The notes below the pieces were generated by a model. The model made no database searches and had not been told where the DNA came from. It worked only from the letters and a program-made list of their open reading frames with translations. From Symsagittifera roscoffensis (lineage: Eukaryota; Xenacoelomorpha; Acoela; Convolutidae), in contig NC_087065.1 of NCBI RefSeq assembly GCF_963678635.1, positions 72,671,345 to 72,735,344 of the forward strand: a DNA stretch of 64,000 bases. Direction: 5' to 3'. Below, one piece after another: positions 39,062 to 48,278 of this stretch. Position 1 is the first letter of the stretch, and each line of letters begins with the position of its first letter. Made by a program: the position numbers and the translations under genes.

Positions 39062-39145
39062 GTGTTTTGATCTGGCTCTTTTCATGTTGTTCTTTGGTTG
39101 AGTGGGATAAATGTGCCTCTTAGTTTTGAGAATGCTTTCTTTTAG

Positions 39146-39326
39146 GATTCGCTTGATCCGACAGGCACAGTGGATGTGAAGACACTGCGTGACATGGTGA
39201 AGCACTTCCAGCAGCTGTTCGACTGTCCCCACCTACAGGGCGTGTATCCCAGAATGAACGATGTGTTCTCCAAGTTAGAGGAGAGTCGGAACACCATCAA
39301 CACTTTCAAGGACCTCCTTGGACTGG
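39146..39326 (+). CDS. CEP70: CEP70-like centrosomal protein, exon (first visible)
   Basis: This is part of a homologue of centrosomal protein of 70 kDa, a coiled-coil protein that in vertebrates localises to the centrosome through binding gamma-tubulin and supports microtubule organisation and cilium assembly. The exon starts after TTTTAG, reads DSLDPTGTVDVKTL..., and contains the family hallmark of a histidine-phenylalanine helix followed by GVYPRMN and a leucine-rich LLGL motif. It ends in phase 1 at G|GTATGC. An in-frame TAG at 39,143-39,145 confirms that the frame begins at the acceptor. G+C content is visibly higher than in the surrounding introns. The incoming phase is 0, so an upstream exon must supply the rest of the protein. 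Identification is by recall of the family's C-terminal motifs, not by a search. Confidence 0.85.
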
Positions 39327-39446
39327 GTATGCACCATCTAGCTTCCTACCCTCTATGCTGCTTAGTTACCTGGAACTTTTTTTCTCTTGCATGCGCAAGT
39401 GACTTGTAATCGCTAACTAGTATTTTTCCCGTTAACAACTTTTCTT

Positions 39447-39800
39447 ACAGGTCTCAGGTTTGAATCCCGGCCTGACCTTGTTTTATTTTCCATCTTACAT
39501 TAAGCGTCGATGGACATATTTCAGACTCTTAAATAGGTCGCGATGATTTTTTTTTCGTTCGTATTTTTTTCAGGCAAAACCTTTTAATTTGTTCAGGCTA
39601 TCTTTGTTGAGCGAAAGTTTAAAAGTAACGAAAATGTGGTCGACTTCTAGTTTCGAATGTGGATGATATTTATCGAATTTCCCAGCAAAATAAATATTTT
39701 ACCTATTTACCCAATTTTCTGAAATTGGGTTATTTTTATCAAAAAAGTGCCAATCATAAATTGTTCCAGAAATTAAAAGAGCTTTGAGGCCATCTATTTT
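39447..39800 (+). repeat. tRNA-related SINE-like repeat, copy 1
   Basis: It begins near a good RNA polymerase III B-box match (GGTTTGAATCC at 39,457-39,467, then CGG) and continues with a body that recurs about 533 bp downstream: 'cagactcttaaataggtcgc', a T-rich tract, 'tttcccagcaaaataaa', 'caatcataaattgttcc'. The A box upstream is degenerate. It lies in the first visible CEP70-like intron. Confidence 0.55.
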
Positions 39801-39929
39801 TTTCTAAGTCCGTATATTTTTCTGGTAACGTGCGTTCATTGACTCTTTTTCAACTCTCTGTTTTGTGAATTTATACCTTGCTTTATATATACATGGACAC
39901 CTTTCAGGTCTGTTTCCAATTAGTTCTTT

Positions 39930-40390
39930 GGAACATAAGTTTCGAGGGTTTGAGTCCCGGCCGCATCTTTTGATATTATTTGCGGAAATAATTTTTTTTT
40001 CGGAAAACTTAATTATCGTTTGTCTGCATATTATTAAGAGCCGATGAACGTTGTTCAGACTCTTATATAGGTCGCGATGGTTTTTCTGTTTTTTTTTCGG
40101 GAAAAGTCTTGCTCAGGCTCAAATTTTACTTTTTCAAGGTTGGATTTTTGATTTCTTTTTAAGCTCAATTCCATTTTTTGTTCACAGGAAGTCAAATTCT
40201 GCTCGCGAGCAGCAAAATGTAAAAATCACTAAAACTTGATCGAATTCTCGTTTCGAAAGTGGAATTGATTTTTCAGATTTCCCAGTGAAGTAAAGACTTT
40301 GCTTATTGATTCATTTTTCTCATATTCGGTTTTTTAATAATAAAAAAAGTTCAATCATAATTTGTTCTAGATATTAAGAAAGCTTTAAGT
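39930..40390 (+). repeat. tRNA-related SINE-like repeat, copy 2
   Basis: B-box-like GGTTTGAGTCC (39,947-39,957) followed by the same body as the copy at 39,447: 'cagactcttatataggtcgc', 'tttcccagtgaagtaaa', 'caatcataatttgttc'. The two are clearly homologous but diverged, so this is an older dispersed family. No flanking duplication could be identified. Confidence 0.55.
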
Positions 40391-41160
40391 GTATTTTTTT
40401 GCAATTTGAAAGTTCAAATTTGATTTTTTCATAAATTAAGTCATTAAGTTTTTCTGTGCATTCGTTTTTTCCAACTGTCTTTTGGCTATGTTTAAGTATC
40501 GTTTATCTGCTTATTTTGTTGACTTATGCTCCAACGCATGGATTATCCTCATAGCATGTTTTTTCTAAATTATTTTTTTAGCAACTTCATTATAATTGAA
40601 AGTTGGTCTGTACTTTGGAAGCTTGATTTGATTTACTTTGATTTACTATAATTTTTTTTCTAATTGAAAGAGTTCGGTTCAAGCAATATCGAGTCATTTA
40701 CTTTATGTGGCGTCGATGAAAATCCTAAAATAGATTGTTATTCTTTTGTGTGTTTCAATGAATGGGCGTAAAGTTTGTAGCTCATTTTTTTCGACTCAAC
40801 TGGTGTCTACCCAAGTATTGGCTTAGGGGCCACTCGGCAAATGGTTTTGAATGTTGATTTAGTGGTGATGATGGTGTGTTTGGAATATAGTCCTCAAAAG
40901 GAAGCTAATTTGCGACAAATATTGAAACATTTGCTTTCGAATTTGAAAAAAGTTTCTTCGATATAGTTGCTTTCGTCTCATTGTCTGTCTGCTAATCCAT
41001 GATGCTATTTTTGTTTTGTATAGCTTCGCATCTGTGTCGAATATGTTCTTCAGTGGAAAGCGCATAACTTAACCCCATCGCCTTACTGCAACTTGAACTT
41101 TTGAACTTTTAACTAGAACTGGATTGAATGTAACTGAACGCCCAAGAGGAATCAAGGGTC
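40391..41160. other. Intronic sequence, nothing firm
   Basis: AT-rich intron with T-runs. Short ORFs are present on the minus strand (one ending in five histidines encoded by 'gtggtgatgatggtg'), but none has splice context or protein-like composition. Confidence 0.5.
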
Positions 41161-41164
41161 AGCA

Positions 41165-41205
41165 ACTCTCTTTCTCTCTCTGTCTCTCTCGCTTTTCTCT
41201 CTATA
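41165..41205. repeat. (TC)n microsatellite
   Basis: An imperfect CT/TC run (CTCTCTTTCTCTCTCTGTC...) immediately downstream, in minus-strand terms, of the donor of the minus-strand exon-like ORF at 41,221-41,489. It would lie in that gene's intron. Confidence 0.8.
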
Positions 41206-41220
41206 TATACTCTCACTTAC

Positions 41221-41489
41221 GACGCTTGTTTCGACACTACGGCGTCGAGATACGTTCTCTCCATCCGCGTGAGGAGCCTTTGTAGGTCGTAGGGTTTCTC
41301 AATGAAGTGGTCTTTGGATTCTCTCAGTCTCCTCAACTCTGGTCCTCTCTGATGATAGTGAAGAACTTGGCTGACTGACTGTTTTTTCATCTCTTCTCGC
41401 ATCTCTTCTCTCATCTCTCTCTCTCTCTCTCTCTCTTTCGCTTTTCGCTCGGAGTCAACTCCTTTTAGATACTGTTTTAAGACATTCAT
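41221..41489 (-). CDS. Unidentified minus-strand first exon inside the CEP70-like intron
   Basis: An open frame runs from an ATG at 41,489 (directly preceded by an in-frame TAA) through 89 codons to a perfect 5' splice site, GCGTC|GTAAGTGAG, where the apparent stop TAA is part of the donor. The composition is strongly protein-like: a basic-acidic helix (VDSERKAKEREREREMREEM), then LHYHQRGPELRRLRESKDHF and YDLQRLLTRMERTYLDAVVS. The ER repeats are encoded by a (GA)n microsatellite at about 41,413-41,440. I do not recognise the family. It would exit in phase 2; I could not find the next exon between here and the satellite. It could be a nested or antisense gene, or an exon of a decayed gene copy. 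Confidence 0.45.
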
Positions 41490-41496
41490 TTATGGC

Positions 41497-41739
41497 TCAC
41501 GGGGCCTTTTTTTTCAAAAGGTTAGTATATACTAATTTTGCGGGATAAGCGTCCTTAGGAAAGTAAATTTGATTGACCAAAAAATCTTCGGAAATATACC
41601 ATTGATTTTCGAAGATACGCGCGTGGCTGAACGCACAGAATATAGTATATACATCTTTAATTGTAGCCACAAGTGAGAAAATTGAAATCAGAGAAGAAAA
41701 CGCTTCAAACGGACCAAAAAGCTTAAAAAAAGCAACCAC
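41497..41739 (-). other. Open frame of 80 codons, probably non-coding
   Basis: An AT-rich minus-strand frame directly upstream of the exon-like ORF at 41,221-41,489, separated from it by stops. If that exon is real, this stretch would be its 5' UTR or promoter. No recognisable domain. Confidence 0.2.
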
Positions 41740-42116
41740 ACTTGGGTAAAGAGAGCTTTATCATAACCAGTCCAAATATCCGTGTCTTTGATTTTACTGG
41801 TAAGATATATGCTGATTAGTATCTACTAATCTAATCTGCCCCTTTTGCATGAGAAGTTAAAAAAAGATATTTGTCTTTTTTATTATACGGCCCAAAACGT
41901 ATTCTCTGTGCCATTTCGACAGTTAGATTATGATGCTCGAAAATGATTGGTTGAAATTAATATCAGTGAAAAAGAGTTCTGAGCATTTTCAATGAAAACT
42001 GAAGCTCAATTAACAGTTTGTTAATTTGGGCCGTATAACAGAAAAGACCCCGATATCTGTTCAAATCATCCATAGCTCACTATTTTGTATGTCTCACAAT
42101 GTTGTTTCTATTGTAG

Positions 42117-42234
42117 ACCAGAGTTCTACCACCACGCGTACTCTGATTGGTGCATTTGAGGCAGTTTGCAGGGAGTTCAACAACAGGACTTACGAACAAC
42201 TCAAGACTCTCATCTCCTCCGACGACCTTCTCAA
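42117..42234 (+). CDS. CEP70: CEP70-like centrosomal protein, second visible exon
   Basis: The acceptor TTCTATTGTAG is followed by AC, which completes the GAC codon begun by the previous exon (giving LLGLD), then QSSTTTRTLIGAFEAVCREF and a helical stretch ending SSDDLL. The donor is CTCAA|GTAAGC, and the exon leaves in phase 2. The leucine-aspartate junction followed by serines and a helix of hydrophobic heptads is the same order as in vertebrate CEP70. The exon sits after a 2.79-kb intron. Confidence 0.85.
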
Positions 42235-42547
42235 GTAAGCTGCCAATAGAACAAAGAAGTATCTCTCTATCGGTCTCGCGCTCTCTACTTTTTTGTAGTC
42301 TTTTTGTCTGTTTTAAAGTGGGGTAAAAAAAGAACACCTAATTGGTTCAAAAAAGGGTGCCTTAAGTTTTTGATCAAGCCTTGCTGAAATCTGATTCGCA
42401 GATGAGTTAGTTCACTAGTTTAAATGACCTTTTGGATGATGTAAATTTAACTTGAGAAAGAAAGGAAGAATATATTTCTCCAACGAAAGTAAAAAAAAAT
42501 ACATCAGAGCATCAGAATCTGAAGAAACTTTGAGAGAACAGGCAACG

Positions 42548-42561
42548 GGATCCTAGGATCC
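42548..42561. repeat. 14-bp perfect palindrome GGATCCTAGGATCC
   Basis: A perfect self-complementary sequence in the intron between the second and third visible CEP70-like exons. Short enough to be chance. Confidence 0.6.
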
Positions 42562-42830
42562 GCTAAGCGTCTGCCTCTACAGGCTGTATTAATTAGCTAT
42601 ATCATAAAAGAATGAAATCAATGAAGAAGAAAAATGTTTAATTTAACCTTCAGATTTTTGGAAAAACTTCATGAAATATGTTTCAAAACTTCGGCCAGAT
42701 CTATGTTGCTCTCGGCTTCGTGGATTTATCTTCCGATGACGGATCCTTAGAATATATTTTAGCAATTACCTGATTGAGATTCCTCGTTCCTTGTTGATTG
42801 ATGTGATAATCATTGTTGTTCTCCTTTTAG

Positions 42831-42910
42831 TATAACTGAGAAGGTGCGCATCCACGACGAGTTCTTTCCGGAGTTCGAGTGCATGGCAGAAGAGGTGATG
42901 CATGCGTTAG
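42831..42910 (+). CDS. CEP70: CEP70-like centrosomal protein, third visible exon
   Basis: The acceptor CTCCTTTTAG is followed by T, completing AAT from the previous phase-2 end, then ITEKVRIHDEFFPEFECMAE and EVMHAL. The motif histidine-acid-glutamate-FFP.F matches the EE-FFP-F block near the end of vertebrate CEP70. The donor is TTAG|GTGAGT, exit phase 1. The 80-nt length keeps the frame with both neighbours. Confidence 0.88.
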
Positions 42911-43170
42911 GTGAGTACTTAGAGTTTGCTCTAACCTTTTTCTCATCTCAATTTCTCATTCAACAGACTACTGAACAACAACGTCAGCACTCCCCCTCTT
43001 AAAAATAAAATATTGATGTACGATTTTTCATTGGATTTAAAGCACCAAATATTGAAAAAAGTAATCACATTTTCAAGAATTTTAAAGGAAGTGTTGTAAA
43101 AATTTTCAACATTTTCGAATTTGTTAGGAAAGTGACCTTGCATTAATATGAATTATTAATTAATTTCACG

Positions 43171-43240
43171 AGTCGGTCCGGTTGGTGTAGCGGTAAAACG
43201 CCTGCTTCAGCCTCCAAAAGGCAGCGGGTCCAGTATCGGC
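43171..43240 (+). repeat. tRNA-like sequence (SINE head or tRNA pseudogene)
   Basis: 'TGGTGTAGCGG' (43,183-43,193) is a good polymerase III A box, and GGTCCAGTATC (43,227-43,237) stands at the B-box distance but matches poorly. No convincing acceptor-stem pairing, so not a functional tRNA. Confidence 0.4.
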
Positions 43241-43525
43241 AGGAACTTCATTTATCGGCAGTATCGGTGTTTACCTATAAATGTTAATTTTTCAGCTTCT
43301 TGGTCTCAATTCCTGTCGGTTTAATTTCCGCTCTTTTAGAACGATCGAATTGATGTTTTTAATTACACTAGCCAGCAGCGTAGTGTATTAGTATGAAACT
43401 TGTTTTTTTTCTAACCTAAATCGCAAATAAAAGTGTTCACTTATTTGTGTGCCTTCTGCTATAACCACGATTTTCATAGCATCTGTTCTCTGCTTTATTT
43501 GTAGCTAGTGTTTGTGATTTTTTAA

Positions 43526-43595
43526 GCGTCCGTGGCTGAGTGATTGGTGCCCGAGACTCATTCTCTAGGTCGCAGGTCGAATCCGAGACGTGGCC
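43526..43595 (+). repeat. tRNA-Ser/Leu-like sequence (SINE head or tRNA pseudogene)
   Basis: The A box TGGCTGAGTGATTGG (43,533-43,547) and B box GGTCGAATCC (43,575-43,584, one base short of consensus) have tRNA-like spacing. The acceptor stem does not pair well, and the downstream sequence is AT-rich and SINE-like. Located in the last CEP70-like intron. Confidence 0.5.
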
Positions 43596-44239
43596 GAATT
43601 TTTACTAATTTGAGGCTTTTTTCTACTTTTCTTATTGCACTTTATAAAGCTGCTTTTTTCGTGTTTTCGCTAAGTGTTTGCGAAGCTTTACCTGTTTTTT
43701 AATTTCTTTTTTTTTCACCATTTTATATTTGACGATAGACTTCGGGGGTATGCGAAACTTCAAGCTTTTAGTTTCAATATTTTAATGACAACTAATTTTG
43801 ATATCTCTTGTTTTGCGATAATTTTTGAAACAATTTTTTTAAGTAAGTACCGTTCGTCAGTAGCGTTCGCCTCTGTAGTGTTTATCATTAAGTATAAAAG
43901 AGCAAAGTTATTTCCACTTAAATATCTTTATGATTTTCTATTTGTTTTTTTTTCAGGAAAATTCTTAAATATTGTTCACGCTCAAATTTGATTTTTCATG
44001 TGGTTTACGCGAAGAAGAGCGGTTTACTTTCCACTAATCTCAATCTGTACATAACGATAAAATGTTCACATATGGAAGCGAATCCATACTTCTGCGCCTT
44101 GAGTCAAATGTGTTGGCCACTGTACTAAGCAGTCGCAAAGCCTGCAGGAATGGAGAATTTATCACCCAACAAAGAATTCTTAATATTTAGCATAATTATT
44201 TGGCGCAAGTACATGGACGGAAATTGGTAATTCTCGGTT

Positions 44240-44310
44240 ATGACTGGTTGATATGGTGGCTAAAACATATAACGAAAACCCCCTATCGTACTGAGTTCGA
44301 ATTCCGGCTG
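44240..44310 (+). repeat. Degenerate tRNA-like B box in the last intron
   Basis: AGTTCGAATTCC (44,294-44,305) followed by GGCTGGAACC resembles a polymerase III B box with one inserted base; an A-box-like TGGTGGCTAAAAC lies about 40 nt upstream. Probably another member of the tRNA-derived family. Confidence 0.35.
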
Positions 44311-44451
44311 GAACCAGCTTTATCAGGGTTAAATCAGTTGCATCCGCCGCCTATTATACATCTCCGAAAGTTGAAAAATATCAAAAATTTAAATATTTTT
44401 TTTTCAGTTTTTTTTGTTCTTTGTTTAGTTTTTTATCTGTGTTATGCTTAG

Positions 44452-44528
44452 GAGTGGACAGATTAGACCGTGTAGTGCCGGCAGTGAGGATTCTCAAACT
44501 CGTCTCCTCATCAAACAGATCTCACTGA
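44452..44528 (+). CDS. CEP70: CEP70-like centrosomal protein, terminal exon
   Basis: The acceptor GTTATGCTTAG is followed by GA, completing a glycine codon from the previous phase-1 end, then VDRLDRVVPAVRILKLVSSS and NRSH before TGA. The signature (acid)-LD-VVPAV-LK is the extreme C terminus of the CEP70 family. With the three previous exons this gives 456 nt: 151 residues plus stop, with every junction in phase. Family members are several-fold longer, so only the C-terminal part is in the window. This exon makes the identification firm. Confidence 0.88.
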
Positions 44529-44615
44529 ACACTTCAGAACGGAACAGAGACTGTCTTGGCATCACTGGGCAGCAGTGGACTGAACTGGATTAAATCCAGA
44601 ACAACTAGATTCAAG

Positions 44616-44621
44616 AATAAA
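44616..44621 (+). promoter_or_regulatory. Polyadenylation signal AATAAA of the CEP70-like gene
   Basis: AATAAA 88 nt after the TGA, followed by an A/T-rich then T-rich stretch. It supports the terminal-exon call. Confidence 0.65.
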
Positions 44622-44639
44622 AAACGAAACTAATTAAAC

Positions 44640-45020
44640 TCTATCTTTTTTCTTTGTAAAAAGGGAGTGTCAACTTGAAAGATTAAAAAAAGGCTGTCAT
44701 ACGTATTATTTTGGGGTTGACCTTCCCTGTTTCTATTTCTAAACATAGTGTTGTAGCGTTTAAAGTTTCAATTTTGTCTTTGATTGCACAGTCTGTTGTA
44801 AATGTTTGTGAATACTTGTACAAAATTGTAAGTTTCAGGTTAATTCAAGGTTTTCTGAATGGAATAATGACCTTTTTTGAAATTTGTTAAAAGGGAGGAA
44901 AGTATACTACACGTGGAAACCTATTTGGATATCAAATACCGTCTACCTCAGTCGAGTGCTTTGGAATTTTTTGTCAGGCGAAAGGAGTTTTTAGGAATAT
45001 TTTTGTTTGAAATGTCAAAG
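44640..45020. other. Intergenic stretch, nothing firm
   Basis: AT-rich sequence between the CEP70-like poly(A) signal and the long hairpin. Only short open frames without splice context are visible. Confidence 0.5.
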
Positions 45021-45390
45021 CATTCTTGTCTTTCTTTTGGAAATTATTATAAAAACCAGAAGTATCTGTTTTGATACTTTTCCATTAAATTCAGTTGGTT
45101 TGAATTGGTCACTTAAAAATCATTCCAGAAAAAAGCTAGTGTACTGTAATCGGGAACAAGTCATTTTTTCCGTTGAAAAACTTCTTATAATAATAAAGCA
45201 AGTAAAAAAATAACGATTTGTAAAAAGTTTTTCAACGGAAAAAATGACTTGTTCCCGATTACAGTACACTAGCTTTTTTCTGGAATGATTTTTAAGTGAC
45301 CAATTAAAACCAACTGAATTTAATGGAAAAGTATCAAAACAGATACTTCTGGTTTTTATAATAATTTCCAAAAGAAAGACAAGAAGAATG
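45021..45390. repeat. Long inverted repeat (about 165-bp arms, 41-nt spacer)
   Basis: The left arm (45,021-45,183) and right arm (45,225-45,390) are reverse complements with only a few differences: a 3-nt insertion near the right outer end and a single substitution in 'ggtttgaattgg' versus its partner. As a result the same peptide (..SICFDTFPLNSVG.NWSLKNH..) appears on both strands. Such an intact hairpin suggests a young fold-back or MITE-type element or a replication-derived palindrome. It also makes a potential long double-stranded RNA. No clear target-site duplication was seen. Confidence 0.9.
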
Positions 45391-45735
45391 AGTAATGAAT
45401 TAGTGTGATGTACATAATTTTCAATGTAGTTGCAAGTGTTGATTAATGTAGTTTCAGGGGACAAACTTTTTTTAAATCATTTTTTTTCGCCTCGAAAAGT
45501 GTTTGCTGAAAAGTTGTCAGCTTAGTTGCTTTATCGCTTTTTTTGTTCTGCAGTCCACTCTTTTATTTCAGTTGCAAGTGTTGTTCCAAGAGGACTTGAA
45601 AGTTTTTGAATTTATTTATTTTTTGGCTCCACTTATGTCTGCTCACAGACAGTCGGCTTTATTTCCTTTTGGTAAGTTTTGTTCTGTTGCTAATTTAACA
45701 CTCAAATGTCTGGCATTGTTGCTTAAAGTGTACTT

Positions 45736-45861
45736 CTACGGAGACTTCAGAAACTTTGGTAGACCTAGTTTTTCGACGTTCTCATCTGTGGTTGAATTGC
45801 AATTGGTGCGGAGCTTTGCTTCGAGTCTGTTGGTAAAGTTCCAGAGGTACCGGTAATTCAT
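45736..45861 (-). CDS. Candidate minus-strand exon across the left border of the duplication
   Basis: Minus frame from ATG at 45,861 (MNYRYLWNFTNRLEAKLRTN, then ..NVEKLGLPKFLKS) to a possible donor CTCC|GTAGAAG; read on, it meets TAG at 45,736. The first ten residues lie inside the duplicated unit and the rest in unique flank. In the second unit the same start is fused to a different reading frame (MNYRYLWNFASLSGEEFSKG) by the duplication junction at 52,216/52,217. The opposite strand also carries a 117-codon frame here, so coding is uncertain. Confidence 0.25.
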   Translation of the reverse strand: MNYRYLWNFTNRLEAKLRTNCNSTTDENVEKLGLPKFLKSP

Positions 45862-45989
45862 TTCCGAGATTTTTTTTGTAATATTTTCATAATTAAAAAA
45901 CCTTTTGAACATTACGAGGCGCAAAATTTTGAGTCTTTGTGTTCCTGAATTCCAGAGACAAAACTTTAAAAATGTTCCAAAATGTAAGT

Positions 45990-46330
45990 GGATTCAACTA
46001 ACAAAATTTAAGTGGATTCCGCGAACAAATACCTGTAACGTAAATTTTGTCAGAACATTTATTTTGTTGCAGATTCCGCAACGAGCAAATATAGCTAGTT
46101 TTTCTGGATCGCAACTGTAAGTGGATGCCGCAAAATTTAGGTGGAATCCGCAAAATTTGTCAGCGGAATCGGCAAATGTATGCGGATTGCGCAAATTGTA
46201 GGTGGACTCTGCAATTTTGTTAATAACTGAATTTGCATATGAACAATTAAAAGCTAGAGGTGGAATTTTTATCTATAGCAACCCGCAATTTGAAAGCAAG
46301 GACTTATCCATTGGCAGCGGAATCCACAAA
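45990..46330. repeat. Interspersed short motif GTGGATTCCGC and its inverse
   Basis: Variants of GTGGATTCCGCAAA recur about every 25-40 bp (AAGTGGATTCCGCGAAC, GTGGATGCCGCAAAATT, GTGGAATCCGCAAAATT, ATGCGGATTGCGCAAATT, GTGGACTCTGCAATT), with inverse forms GCGGAATCGGC and GCGGAATCCAC. The same cluster is at about 52,373-52,710 in unit 2. A degenerate, partly palindromic cluster; function unknown. Confidence 0.65.
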
Positions 46331-47043
46331 CGAATTTTAAAACATTGGTTAAATAATTAGATGCGGATGTCAAAGCTTCATCGATCACCTGATGATCGGA
46401 TGATTTTTTGGTAACGGTGAACACAATCGTCGAATGGCATTTTTTGGTTCAGGGTGTGAAATGGTTCAGAAATCATCACTCATCACTCTTTTAGATGAGA
46501 TAGTTCATTTGTTTTAGAAAGCATCATCATTAATCAGTATTTGAGATGAGATGTTTCCTATGTTAATTGCAAAAAAGGACGACTCGATTGTATTTTTTAA
46601 AAGCTGAACTGAAACATCCTTCAAAGATTGGATTGAAGCATCCTCTTTTTTTAAAAACTGAAAAGAAAAACTTATACAAACGGTAAGAAATTTAGTAAGA
46701 AAAATAATTAAAAACTGTTTTAAAATATTATTGAACAATTTGATCAATTTGATTGAAAAAAATATGGTCGGAAAAATAAGTATTCATGTTTTCAAATAAT
46801 GTTGAGCACTTTGAACGATATACTTGTTTTATTTTCTTCTGTCTCTGCAATTTCATTTTCACTAGTTGTGAATCCCTTCCCTCAAATATCCAACTTCGAC
46901 AAAGTGTTTCTGTTGTTTCAATGTCTCTACGTTTTCCATTCATTGCATACTGTTGGTGTTAGTATTCTGGTTTGTTTGTTGCAATTTTTTCGAGATAAAG
47001 TGTGCGTTTTTCTCTTAACGATCCTAATTTTCTATTTCCACAG

Positions 47044-47156
47044 ATTTGTACGCACATCGTTTGACGTGCTTGAATTCTGACGTTTCAGCGTATTCAAAAC
47101 AACAGCTTTCACAGAGGGAAGCAAAGTATCTTCATCCGGACAAACGACGCGTGTAA
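47044..47156 (+). CDS. Candidate plus-strand terminal exon, unit 1
   Basis: A textbook acceptor (TTTTCTATTTCCACAG) opens a 113-nt exon: AT completing a codon, then LYAHRLTCLNSDVSAYSKQQ and LSQREAKYLHPDKRRV before TAA. The peptide has balanced, protein-like composition unlike the AT-rich frames around it. Unit 2 retains the same exon with a single D-to-E change. No family is recognised and the upstream exons were not found; the hydrophobic open frame just 5' (46,799-47,040) might be upstream coding or merely intron. Confidence 0.4.
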
Positions 47157-47334
47157 TACTTTTGAGCTGCAGGCTCGAAAAAAATCAATTATTTCGTCAG
47201 GTGAAGAGTGCGAAAAATAACAGAGTAGCAGCACCAAATAGTTCTCTCAGACACTGCCTCAACCATTCTCCCAGCAGTTATCGCATTTTTAGTGAAGAAT
47301 ATTAAGGTTGGAATGATTGTAAGCGTTTCTGAAC

Positions 47335-47523
47335 TTAAGATGCCCGGCTTGTAAGGCAGTCTAAGTTTTCAGACGCAGACGACAGCTTGCAGAAATAGAT
47401 TTTGATTCTCTCGACATCTAAGGTGAGGCAATTATGACTTGCCGGAACAAATTTGCACAGTTGATACTGATATAATGAAACGTGAACTTCAGTGTTGAAT
47501 CTAAGTGCAAGCTCGTTCATCAA
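47335..47523 (-). other. Conserved minus-strand open frame (62 codons), unit 1
   Basis: The frame encodes ..LALRFNTEVHVSLYQYQLC.. and is identical in unit 2 (53,720-53,908). The composition is moderately protein-like, but no consensus splice sites flank it and identity between units is high everywhere, so coding cannot be claimed. Confidence 0.25.
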
Positions 47524-48278
47524 AACTCATTGCCGTAACAGATTTTGTTACAAAAAAATGGACCACGTTATTTTGAAATGATCAAAGCCATGCGGAAACA
47601 GCGTGAAAGATGGTTGAAAGACACCCCTTCTTACTAGGTATAAAACTGGAATCCATTATTTCAAAACGTTGTGTCGATTTGAATATTATCAAAGTTGTGA
47701 ACAGCAGATTCTTGTAAATTGTTGAAAAGATGATTTAATCGCCTCGTATGGTCAATTTATCATCTGAAACTGCCAATTAAAAGGACAGATGTCTCTTTGG
47801 AGACTAGTAGGAACATTACTGCACCTGGACAGTGACCCGCAGGAATAAGAGTGTCTCGTCCCTTCCGTTGAATCATTCAATTAAATGAACATAAATGAAC
47901 ATAAATGAATTAAATGAACATAAAGCGGCAATGAGCTCAACAAAGCAGCCAAAACTTTAGGACAAAAAAATTTAAAATTATGGTCTTTTAACCTTTCGAA
48001 GAGCTCAGGCTCATTAAGGCCCTTCATTTGATCTGTATGGCACTGCGAAAGAAAATAAACCGTAGATTTGAGGTTCTCAACATTGAAGCGATCAATTCAA
48101 AACCCAGGAAACTCTGATATTGGACCGGTAATTTCTAACATAATTTAAAAAAATGTGGTAAACGGTGATTTAATAAAAAGAAGATTGAAGATACCTTTCT
48201 ATAATTTCGGAGAAATGAGAAGGCCATCACATTTTGATCTTCATGCGCTCGTTTTGAGTGTGAACAGTTTTCGTAGGT

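Noticed and set aside
40859-41065. Minus-strand ORF ending in a pentahistidine
   Set aside because: The histidines come from a GTG/ATG-rich stretch; there is no splice context or protein-like composition.
43171-43595. Functional tRNA genes
   Set aside because: A and B boxes are recognisable but acceptor stems do not pair and anticodon arms are not convincing; better explained as SINE heads or pseudogenes.
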